Of a DNA stretch of 64,000 nt, positions 21,428-32,100 are shown piece by piece. Both the position numbers and the translations under genes were made by a program. Position 1 is the first letter of the stretch; the number at the start of each line of letters is the position of its first letter. The notes beneath the pieces were generated by a model. That model had not been told where the DNA came from and searched no databases. It saw only the letters and a list, made by a program, of their open reading frames with translations. The DNA lies in NCBI RefSeq assembly GCF_018320785.1, contig NC_054872.1, positions 24,386,769 through 24,450,768 on the forward strand, in the 5' to 3' direction. Origin of the DNA: Cheilinus undulatus (Eukaryota; Chordata; Actinopteri; Labriformes; Labridae).

Positions 21428-24400
21428 TTAGAAGGTCTCCTTCTTGATGTCAATCATTAGTCCAGAGGATGTGGACAGATCCAAAGGGTCCATTTTGATG
21501 CGCTTCACTTCAGGGTATGTGTCTGAATTATTGTTTTTCAATGCCTGTTCTTCGAAGCGATTAGCTGATATTTCTGACTCTTCTGGTTCACTTTTGACAG
21601 AAAAGGGAGGTACATCCCCCAGAGTGGACTCGGATTTTTTACGCTTCTTGGACAAATCAAAAGGTTCCTCATAATTTGGAAACTGTTTAAGATGAGTGAA
21701 CAAGTCCAGGGGGGCATTTGGTGCCGCTCTAGGGGTTGCGCCCACTCCAAGAGGTTTATTTGAAACAAGCGGTAAAGCTACTTGAGGCTGCACCATCACA
21801 GCTGAAGCTGGAGGGGTCGGAGCTAACACAGAGGAGAGTGCCAAGCTGTCAGGTTGTGTTGCAGAGACGGGAAGAAACAACACAAGTTCAGCATGTGGAG
21901 GAAGAGGTTTGTTGAGAGTTAGCTTCCACATTCCAGCTGTTGGATCAGATGCATCTTCAGACTTGAGTCCAGGGTTATGAGGTACCTGAATGGGTGCAGA
22001 TAATGCAGAAACAGTGGATTCAGGCTTGGTTTTTATTTGATTTGATTGGTGCCGCTCTTCTTGGAACCCTCTTGGGTTTGATGATTCTGGTTTTCCATTA
22101 CTCCATGTTGGATTTGATGAGGGTGGTTTTGCATTTAATATGGATAGCAAAGACTGCGGTTTTGGGATGGGAGCTTCTGAATATGACAACTGTAGTTTTG
22201 TGTTAAGTGTTGTTGAATTTGCTGAAGGGAGTTTTGGCATGAGTGTTGCTGTCCTGGATGAAGAGCTGTTGGAGGCCTGGCCTTTCTTGTCCCAACTCTA
22301 AAATAAAAAAATAATACAAAAATTGTAGACATAAATTATGCAAACACACATGGTCATGTCAGTACAATGAATATGGAAATAAATTACTTAAGTTAAACAC
22401 TTAAAAGTAGCTTTATTCAGACTTTCCTCATTTCCTAAAACTGGGTCTATCTTGTTTAGGGAGGTTGAGACGTCTGTTGATAATTCTGTGTTGGAAAAAG
22501 CCAAGTAAAGCAGTGGAACCTCGAGAAATCTGTCCCTAAAAATCAAGGGTAGTCCTTTTTTAATACAAATTATCACATTTGTTAATTTCTTGAAATGCCT
22601 CTACCATCAAATATTGAAACAGCCTTCATGGTGAGATGTTGAATACTTCCTGTAAAGTGTTGAGTTTACAGCATTAAGCAAAACCTTGTTCTACAACATA
22701 CCATACATCCCCTTAATGCCTGACACTCACCTTAGGCTGGGGTGTTTGTCCACAGGTCTTAAGGTGACTGTCGTAGTTTTGCTGGTGAGGAAAACCCAGT
22801 CCGCAGCTTTGACAAAGGCATGGTGAGTTTCCAGCATGACCACCCATGTGGGACATTAAGAGCAAAGCCGATCGGAATCCTTTTCTACATTCGGCACATT
22901 TCAGCACCCTCTGGTGAGCCCCGGCATGTTTTTTAAGCTCCTCTGATGTGTCAAACATCTGCCCACACTCCAAACACCTTATCTCATCCCCTTTAGGCTC
23001 CTGGTTGCCCCAACAGCCTGTGTCCTTTTTGTGCTGCTCAAAGTCCTTTGGACTGGGAAACTCCCTCAGACACGCCACACAGTGAATGCGTTCAGGTTCA
23101 CACTTGTGTTGGATGTACAGCTTTGCCAGGCGAAAGTGGCAGCGGCATCGCACACAGGTGTAAGGCAACAAACCGAGGTGAGAGAAGCTGTGCTTCAGAA
23201 GAGCATTCTTCTTGGCAAAGGTCTCTCCGCAATCTGTGCACCTGAAATTGCGGCTGCAGGTCTTCTTCTTATGGCGTACAAGTTGCTTTTGAGTGGAGAA
23301 ATGACGGCTACATATTTCACACTTAATTGTCCGCATACACATGCGTTCCTTTATATGTAACGCACAGGCCTCGAGAGAGACAAACACACGTTTGCACAGG
23401 TCACACTCATAATATTTATCCTGAAAGTGAGAAATGGACAAATGGTGTTTCAAATCCTCCTGGCATGGGTAAATCTTACAACAAACACGGCACTGGAAGC
23501 GTTCCACCTCAGTCTTGGCATGTGTGCGCAGATGGACGCGGTAGCTGCTAATCTGACAGAAGCGCTTTCCGCATTCAGCACAGCCGTAGGGGCGAGCTCC
23601 AGTGTGCAGGTTCATGTGATCCTGAAGCTTGAATTTGGAGGGCAGCTGGAGACCGCAAACACTGCAGCTGTAGTCACCTGATTGGCCCATCTCTGTAGAA
23701 AAGAAAAGGGAAGCAACAGTGATGAAAATGATAAAGGTTATGACAGATTGATCACAGATGTGCACTTGGTATGCAGCACAAAAACATGAAGTGATACTCA
23801 AACAACAGATAAAGGGAGAGGTGCAATGAAGCATTTCAAACAATCTATTGAAGTTTAAAATGATAAGGCTGATTATATAATATGCTCATTTAGTTTATTA
23901 ATCATATGTAAATAACAGGGTGCACAATACCGATGCATACACTCGTTTTTCTAATTGTAAAGAACGCCAAGTGTCTTCATGCATGGAGAGGCTGAGTCAA
24001 GTGGAGTTTAGAGAGGAGCAGGGAAGTAGGCAGTCTGGTCGTTGTTTTTAAATTTTGACTTCATTCAAAATGTTCAGGGCTCACTGGGGATCTCCTACAG
24101 TGCAGCCACCTATACTCCATAATAAACTTAGATATTTTACCAATATTTAAGGCTGCTGATATAAACTGCAGGTATGTAAAGCCAATACACTGGCTGTAAA
24201 AATATTGGTAGAAATTTACATATCTGCTTAAACTGATATTCAAGTAAGCGAACAACTGCTGATACAGATATCACACTGCTAATATTGTGTGTTTCTAGAC
24301 AAAATACACACTTTTTTATGCAAAAATGGCATCCTTTAAGACAGGAAAACAGTTTCATGTGACAAAGTAAATATCTCTCGATCTTGATTTCTTGAGATAA

Positions 24401-25744
24401 CAACATGGATTCTTCCATGAAAATGTATTTAATTCCTGCCATTTTGCCCAAATCTGAAGAGATTAAGTCCATTTCACTGGAACAACCAGTGTTTTAATGG
24501 CATAAAGAAGGTGAGGTCTTGAGAAAACAACTGGAGATCAATCACAGGAAATCAGAGAAAATAAAGTGCACGGACTTACATTTACTGACAGCTCCTGGAG
24601 TTTCTGCAGCTTTAGAGTTTACAGCAGTGGGATATTAGTTCTGGGTTTACATTAACTACAATATTGTCATCTTTCTTCATGAAGGAAAACACCCCATGCA
24701 CAACAGTGATCTTTCATCATGGGTTATAGGTAGGGATGCACAATATTTGATTTCTTACAATATTCTATAACAGATTCCTTTTCAGACAAGAAATTTCAGT
24801 CCTTTTGGAAAGACTTTAAGGTTTGAGGATGACCAAGTAAACAAGGTTTAGTCCTTAAAAAACACTTTAAAGTTTAAAGAATGAGGATAAATTTTAAAAA
24901 AGACCTGAACTGACATGGATCATGGCCAGCCCAAAACTTTAAATTTATTAGTATGAATGGACAAACTTTACAAGGCAATATATGCTGATAAACACAGGCA
25001 AAATATCAGATGTAAATATCAGCAGAAATTTTGATATCTGCCGATACCAGACTGATAATATCCTGCATCCCTAGTTTTAGGTAGATAACAAAAATAATAA
25101 TGGCCTCTGGCAAAGTGATGCAATCCCTTTTACTGTATTTTGTGGGTTAAATGGTAATTTGATGACAAGTTTTTAACAAAATATTCCACACTGTAGGCTT
25201 TAGAGAGTAAATATGAATGAGTCATACCACTGTTAAGTTCTTCCTCGTCCTCCTCCTCTTCGTCTTCGTCATACACGCCTGAGACATCGCTGTCACCAGA
25301 GTCGTCCTCCTCATCCTGTTGCTTCTTTGTTGCCCCCTTACGTCTAGCCTTTCTTCGATCAATTATGAGATCTTGCTCCTTATCTGGATCAGTTATCGGT
25401 TGTTCAGGTAAAGGGTGTTCAGGACCTCCACCTGGCTCATCTTTCACATGATTGCTACTTGGCGCTGACACAGATGACGATGAGTCTCCTGCACTTCTTT
25501 TCCTGCTTGATGTCCGTCTGACAGCACATGCGTCTTTGCCATCATCGGGCCGATGGCCTGAGGCCAGTAGCTTTTGTTTGAGTTTGGCTGAACGTGTGAT
25601 GGGACGGTGACTGGGTGAGGCTGAGTCAACAGATGATGTGGAGCCAGACGGGGATTCTCCAGTCGAGGTGTCCTGCTCATAGATGGTATCAGCCGTGAAT
25701 CCCAACTCAGTTAGCTGGATGTCAATGGTGTATTCAATGGACAT
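21428..25744 (-). CDS. C2H2 zinc-finger protein with two PxDLS motifs, gene B (782 aa)
   Basis: Three coding exons, 25744-25228, 23692-22731 and 22297-21428, join in phase (2349 bases, TAA stop). Residues 1-172 begin MSIEYTIDIQLTELGF, then turn Ser-rich, basic (RRKARRKGATKK) and strongly acidic (DEDEEEEDEEEL). Exon 2 encodes about eleven fingers between residues 179 and 490. Several end in Cys (C2HC), such as IKCEIC...KKKTC and IHCVAC...KKDTGC, and spacing is irregular, unlike KRAB-type arrays. The last exon is a finger-free tail with two PxDLS motifs, PFDLS followed by KKRKK, and PLDLS near the C-terminus. Sumoylation-type sites (VKSEPE, IKKE) lie close by. PxDLS is the known docking motif for the CtBP co-repressors, so I infer a nuclear repressor. 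The orthologue is not recognised. Confidence 0.85.
21473..21664 (-). other. Two CtBP-type PxDLS motifs in gene B
   Basis: Codons for PFDLS lie at 21664-21650 and for PLDLS at 21487-21473. The first is followed by a basic nuclear-localisation-like KKRKK. The motif match is seen directly; CtBP binding is inferred from other zinc-finger repressors. Confidence 0.6.
22298..22730. other. Gene B intron 2
   Basis: Phase-0 intron with donor GTGAGT at 22730 and acceptor TTTTATTTTAG before 22297. No further feature seen. Confidence 0.6.
23916..24297. repeat. Diverged hAT-like MITE in gene B intron 1
   Basis: The left end CAGGGTGCACAATACCGATG and right end AATATTGTGTGTTTCTA resemble the TAGGGATGCACAATAT inverted repeats of the better copies at 24731 and 63021. 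The inside has the same ATATCTGC / TGATACAGATATC words. It is older than the others. Confidence 0.45.
24731..25073. mobile_element. hAT-like MITE in gene B intron 1
   Basis: Terminal inverted repeats TAGGGATGCACAATAT on the left and TATCCTGCATCCCTA on the right. It is flanked by an 8-base target duplication GTTATAGG / GTTTTAGG (seven of eight matching), the length expected for hAT. It is 343 bases, non-coding, and closely related to the copy at 63021-63443. Confidence 0.75.
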
Positions 25745-25755
25745 GACTGGTATCT

Positions 25756-26340
25756 ATGGTGGCGTAAAAATAGAGTTAGCTAAGTTATCAATGACCACTT
25801 GATACTGACAATTAGATTAGCAACGTGGGACAAAGTCTTTAAAAACGTAGCTTTCCATGAACAAACTGGGTATATTTCCACTTGTAGTATAACTCGCCTT
25901 ACCTGTCTGGCGACTACATCTGTGACTGCTTCAGTGGCATCGGTGTCTTCTTGTTATGTTTTATATAACTAGACAGACAGGCTTTCCGTGTAAATCCATA
26001 CGTGACAAACCTTAATACGTTGTTTTTATTCCGCACACCTGAGAGGAGGAAGCGGAGTAAGTACGGCGTTTCTTCAGAATAAATAGACACCTAGGTATTA
26101 ACCTCGTTTTTTCATCCTTCATATTTCAATGCAATATTTAGGAGCGTAAGTTTAACGGAAAAATCACTTACTTGGAAACACTTAGTGAAAAGCAGGTGTC
26201 GATTGCTAGCTGATTAGCAAGCTACTAACTCGCACAATGCAATGATGAAGGGGAGTGGAAAACACAAATGAGCGCGGCTGGGACAGGAAATGACTGTGGG
26301 CGCCCGAGCACACCTAATGTCCCGGAGTGGCATTACAGAA
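25756..26340 (-). promoter_or_regulatory. Promoter and non-coding first exon of gene B
   Basis: A splice donor GACAG|GTAAGG ends an apparent 5' UTR exon at 25903, and an acceptor-like CACCATAG precedes the exon that carries the ATG at 25744. The stretch 26000-26340 is richer in CG dinucleotides than its surroundings and is the likely promoter. The start site is not fixed. Confidence 0.45.
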
Positions 26341-26454
26341 GAGAGTGGATGAATTTACTATCGAGCACGGGTTGACAAAGATTCATACATTTCAATAATA
26401 AGATATTAACTTTGATTAAGTTACTACAGTATTTTCATTCAATGCTTAAACTTA

Positions 26455-27941
26455 CAGTGCCTCTAAAAGTTTTCACGCCTTGGATGTTTTACTCTTTCAT
26501 TGATTTTATAAATAAATTGTGGTCAATATAATTTGACTTTTTGGAAAAAAAAAAAACACAAAAAACTATTGAACCTCAAATTAAAATAGATATCTGCAAG
26601 ACCATATCAATTATATGAAAATGTATCAGGTAAATTTAGTGGTTGCATAAATATCCACCCCCTTCAAGTCAGTATTTAGCAGATGCACCTTTGGCTGCAA
26701 CCATAGCACTGAGTCTGATCAGTCTCGACCAGGCTTGCAAATCACCTAACTCTTCCTTGCCAACCCACCCTAGCTCTGTCAGGCTGCACAGGGGTCGGGC
26801 TTTAACATCTCTTTTCAAGTCCAGCCACTAATTTTATATCGAATTGAGGTCCAGGCTTTGACTCTGCTTCTGCAGAACATTCACCTTATTGTCTTTTAAT
26901 GATTTCTGGGTAGCTTTGCTGTACTGTATGCTTCAGATCATTGTCTTGCTGGAAAATGAATCTTCTCCCAAACCATATTTTTCTTGCAGACTGAGTAAGA
27001 TTATTCTCCGGGGTTTTCCATTATTTTGCCACATTCATTTTACCCCCTACCTTTACAAGTCTTCCAGGGCTTGCTGCCGAGACACAGCATGACAACCATG
27101 CTTCACAGTGAGGATGGTGTGATTGTGGTGATCTGCAGTGTTTGGTATCCACCAAACAAAGCTAAAAGGTACCAATTTGTTTCATCAGACCAAAAAACTT
27201 CCTTCCACGCCTTATGTTGAACTCTAGTAGAGATTTAATCAGAGTTTTCTTCAACAGTGGACTCTCTCTTTGCCACCCTCCCATAAAGCTTTGACTGGTG
27301 AAGAACCCAGGCAACAGATGTATGCAGTCTCCCATCTCAGCTGCTGAAGCTTGTAACTCCTTTGAAGAAGTCATAGGTGTCTTGGTGGACTCTCTCCCTA
27401 GTCACCTTCTTGCAACGTCACTCAGTTTATAAAGCCAGCCTGATCTAGGCAGATTTATACATGTCCTGTATTCCTGACATGTCTTGATGATGGATTTACC
27501 TGACCTCTAGTGGATGTAACTGTGCCTTGGATTTTTTTGTATCATCCCCTCCCTGAGCTGCCTGGGGTGTTCTTTTGTCTTCATGGTGTAATGGTAGCCA
27601 GGAATACTGATTAACCAGTGACTGGACCTTCCAGACACAGGTGTCTTCATACTTCAGTCACTTGAGACACATTCACTGCTCTCAGGTGATCTTCATTTCC
27701 CTAATTTTGAGAGTTCTAGCATCAGTTGGCTTTAACTGTTGAATTAGGTCAGTCACTTTAAAGGAGGTGAATATTTTTGCCTTCACTTATTTTACATAAA
27801 ATACATTTTTTAGTTGACATTATTTTGTAGAAATCTGTTTTTCACTTCGACATTAAAGAGTTTTTTTTAAATTTCCCATGATTGGTTTAATCAATAAAGG
27901 GATAAAACATTAAAGGGGTTGGATACTTTTTATAGGCAATG
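26455..27941 (-). mobile_element. Tc1/mariner element, full length, decayed
   Basis: The ends CAGTGCCTCTAAAAGTTTTC and, inverted, CATTGCCTATAAAAAGTATC sit between TA dinucleotides (26453-26454 and 27942-27943). The 1487-base element is in minus orientation. Minus-strand sequence near 27200-27290 still reads KFFGLMKQIG in place of the usual WSDET region, and GGWQRESPLLKKT. Many stops break the transposase. It lies between genes B and C. Confidence 0.8.
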
Positions 27942-27943
27942 TA

Positions 27944-29165
27944 TGCTATACTTCTACTACTTATGCTATACAACTGAACAGGAACACTTCTACCAAAGAA
28001 CTATAACAAAAAAGACGGGTAGGACTGCATCTAAACTAACTTGTCTAGTACATTTCTAAAAACAGACCTCATCTGGCGCACTTGTCTCTAAATCCTTTTA
28101 AACAATTTACCTTTGGTCAGTCCCTTTTCTGCAGCCCTTTGAACAAAGGTTGAATTTTTTTTTTTAAGGTACTGAATATAGAGCGGTGCTGAAGACAAAT
28201 ACAGCAGTTTATTTCTTCAGGAGCCTCCCTTAAGGATAGCATGTTTTATTACATTTTTGCAGTGTCAGACACATTGCAGTGGGAAGAGAGACAATCAGGT
28301 CAGTGAATTAAACAAGATATACACAATTCCCTTGGGACTTTGAGGCATTTAAGGGCCATGAGTTCCATTTAAGAAATGTCTAAGACATAAAATGCTGTCC
28401 TAATGAGTAAAAAAATAATGGAGGATTTTTTATTGTAAGACAGATCAGGATTGTATTGGACAATATCTGCCCATGGGCCAAACACTCCACCTTGATCTGA
28501 AGCAATTGGCTAAAATACATTTTAAGTAAAATCTTGCTCATGTTATTTTAAAATCCTTTTCAATCTGTTTTAATTTAGCAAGAAACATAAAGTGTAAAAT
28601 AAAAAAGCAAAAACATGAACCAGAACCTGTACAGTACATTTCTCTTTTGACAAACTGTCTACACATTCACACATGGTTTCTCTAAAGGTATCTAATTAGC
28701 TTCAATGTGTTTACTTACCCAATCTTTTTTGAAAAATAATACAAAAACGAATAAAACAGCTTTGACAAAAGAATTAGTTGTATAACTCAAAACACCAAGT
28801 AATAAACTCACACCACACGCATTTCACACTGTAAAAAAACTGAAACTAATCACTTCCAAAAACTTGGATCAAAATCATTTGTTTTTTTACAAATAATCTA
28901 GCCTTTGTGAGACAGGGTGTAATAGATGGATTCAACATTTAGTCAATTTAGGAGATGTCTCTGCATGTCCACAATTTCAACCGCTTGAGATAAACACTCA
29001 GCTTTAAATCCAAAACTTGCTAAAATGTCATTCTCGAAACCATTCCAAACTCATGTGAAAGTCTCACCTGGAGCACCAGATTTCTAATGTTAAAAGAAAT
29101 AAAAGGACAATTCATGACTAAAACTTCAAAAACCATACACTCCCTGCAAGGTCCCCAAGTCTTGA
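27944..29165. other. 3' flank of gene C
   Basis: AT-rich DNA downstream of the gene C stop. It presumably contains its 3' UTR. TTTATT (AATAAA on the minus strand) occurs near 28210 and 28240. No other feature recognised. Confidence 0.4.
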
Positions 29166-32100
29166 TTATCTCTTGGCACTTGGGTTTTCAGGCTTTTCCT
29201 CTTGGTGGCTTTTCTCGTGAGCTTTTAAGGTGCGCTCACGACCAAAGCTCTTCCCGCAGGTTGCACAGGCAAAGCGCCCAACAGCATGAACTCGAGACAT
29301 GTGAGCGTCCAGCTGCTCAGGACGGGCAAAGCTCTCCTCACATTCTTCGCACGGATGGGCTTTACGTGGGGTGTGTTTCTCCTTCTTGTGAGCTCGGAGC
29401 TGGATCAAACCGGGGAATGCAAGGTCACACTCAGGACAGGGGTGCTGACGGGGCGGAGCCGGCTCCACTTTAGGTTTCTTTTCTTTAGCAGAAGCCTGAC
29501 CGTCATCCTCAGGGCTCTTATCCTCTGTTTCTGATTTTGCAGCAGCTTTAGATGGACGCCCACGCTTTGCTGCACCTGCTTTTCCTTTTTCCTCAGCTGA
29601 CTCCGATGTGCTGCTGGCCTTCACTTCCTCCTCTGGCGTTTCTGCCTCATCCTTTTTTTTCCGCTTTCCCTTTTTCTCAGCACCAGCAGGGTCTTCAGTT
29701 TTGGCAGGCCGTCCGCGTTTCTTGACAGGTGTAGCACTGCCGTTGCACTGCTGACCTTCTGGGTACTTCTCCTGGTGCGCTATCAGCTCTGACTCTGTTT
29801 CAAAGCCCTGGCCACATTTTTTACAGCGATGGGTTTTCGAAGGGTCCTCTACCTGTTCTGCAGGTTCTACATCTGGACGTGGATGCTGGGTAAGGCGATG
29901 AGTACGCAGCAGTGCAGCACTCCGGAAGATTTCATGGCAATCCTTACATACCATCTGTCTCTCTGGACACACCTGTCTTCTGTGTGCCGTCAACTGCATT
30001 GGTTACAAGTCAAAAGATTAGAAACATTGAGTATTAACCATGATGTATTCAATCATTTATTCTGGCATTTGCAGTAGTGGTTTATTTTAATGCTGCCTGT
30101 AAAAAAATGAAAGTGACATCATTTTACTCACTTCAGAGAAGGTTTTAAAGCACTCCTTGCAGTGAACACATTTGAAGGGCTTGTCGTCCTTGCTGTGTGT
30201 TGGCTGGTGTTGTGTCAGTTCCTCAGATGACAGAAATGTACGATCACACACATAACAAGTGAACAAGGTGTTTCCCTGTGGAAAAAAAAAACAAAGAAGG
30301 AGAAAATGTTACTCTTTATATTTCAAATGTTAAACAAAAGTCTTCTCAGATCTTACTTTATTTTCTAAAGAGTTACTGAGCTTGAAAAAAAAGTACCACT
30401 GATAAATGTATCATGTGCTCCCAAGTACACTTAAACATCAACCTGATTAATTAGGTCTTTAAAAAGATATCTTAAATTAACAGAAACAAGCCAAGTTGGG
30501 CATGTTTTTTGTGATTTTTAGCCAATTCTGGCACCATTTTTTAGCTGCATGACTAAAAGTCCGGCTGAGTTTCAAGCTGATTCTGATTTGTTTGTCATGC
30601 AGTTTTAAAGCCAAACCAGATGCACCCAACTTTTTGCCATGTTTGATATTTTGGTCGCACAACTCACACAGTGAGACGAACAGAATCCTAAACTTAAGGG
30701 CATTTTTCCCTTGGTAAACTGTCTGATAACATCTTAAATCACCATGTAAACAACTGAAATGGCTGTTTGATGAGCCTTTTTTATATTAAAGGAAATAAAC
30801 AAGCAGGAAATAGGCCTACCAGCAGATGCAGAATATTTGTTATTTACCTGCTAGTTGTGTTTGCTGGCTATGTGGTTTATATTCATTGTATGTGTGACAG
30901 AGAGGTGACAAGAGCAGTTTTGTTGCTGTTTGTGGCTCTGTTATCATGAAAACAGGACGACATGACTTTATTTTCTGATTTTGGGACATTTCAAAGGAAA
31001 CTTGTTGACATTTGTTACAGCCTGTTGGGATTTCACTTGAACAGTGTGAGCACTCAGGTCAGGCATGACTGTTGGACTGTACAATATGAGCACATATGTT
31101 ATACACATTGTAACTGTTTACTAATTTAGAGGTATGTAAGGGACTAAATGTGTGAAAAGGTATGAACACTGAAACATTACAGCTATCCTGTCTTGGGAAA
31201 CTCACACATTTTCACTTCAATTAAACTAATGATGCTATTCCACCAAACTTTCAATGAATCCTTCCTGAACTTTTCCTTGTTTCATGGTTTGGTAACCTGT
31301 CTTTTCAGAATAAAAATGCTCTTAACCAAGCTCTGTTCACCATAGGTCCGTTCAAAAAGTTCTTTTTGCTTAGGAAGGTTCCTGAGTGAAACGACCAGGA
31401 AGTCTTTCAGTGTCAGCCGTAATGAAGGCTGTTCGAATTCTCCAACTGAAAAGGGAAGGAGCTTCATTACTTCCTTTATTATCTCCTTTAGTCTAGGACA
31501 CACTGGACCACCCTTTACCAAAGGAGAGATGAGAAGACCACCCACAATTCTTTGAGTCAGCATCAATTAAAGTGATGCAGCTGTGGACCGCTCATGAAAA
31601 CAAATGATCAATATAACCATAATGTTACTAGCACTGATCCCAAAAATAATTTTCACTGTCAAACTAATTATTCATGTTATAAACAGAAGGAAATAAGGTG
31701 GAAAGATGAATATTACAGGCATGACAACTTTATCTTTTTAAACTGTATTTTTCAGAGAGGATGGCTTTAAAATTTCTTATCATGGCTTTGATTAAATCAA
31801 CAATGTTTGTTTTAACATTTTATGGATTGATAAAAATGCATTTTGTCTGATTGTGTCTTAAACCATGAATTATTGTTGCTGTAATATGAAGCTCAGCGTT
31901 AGTTCATGCAGTACTCAGTAGTCATACACCGAGCCATGATCAGCTGAAGGCTAGCTGATCCTAATTATCACCTCCCAGCTCCCACAGCCAATCCCAGCTC
32001 TTTCTCTCAACACACCAGTGTATTTAAATGTGACGTACTTCTCTATGATCACTGCTTGCATTAATGCTGATTCACCATGCTGCTGCTGGCTAAGCTTAAC

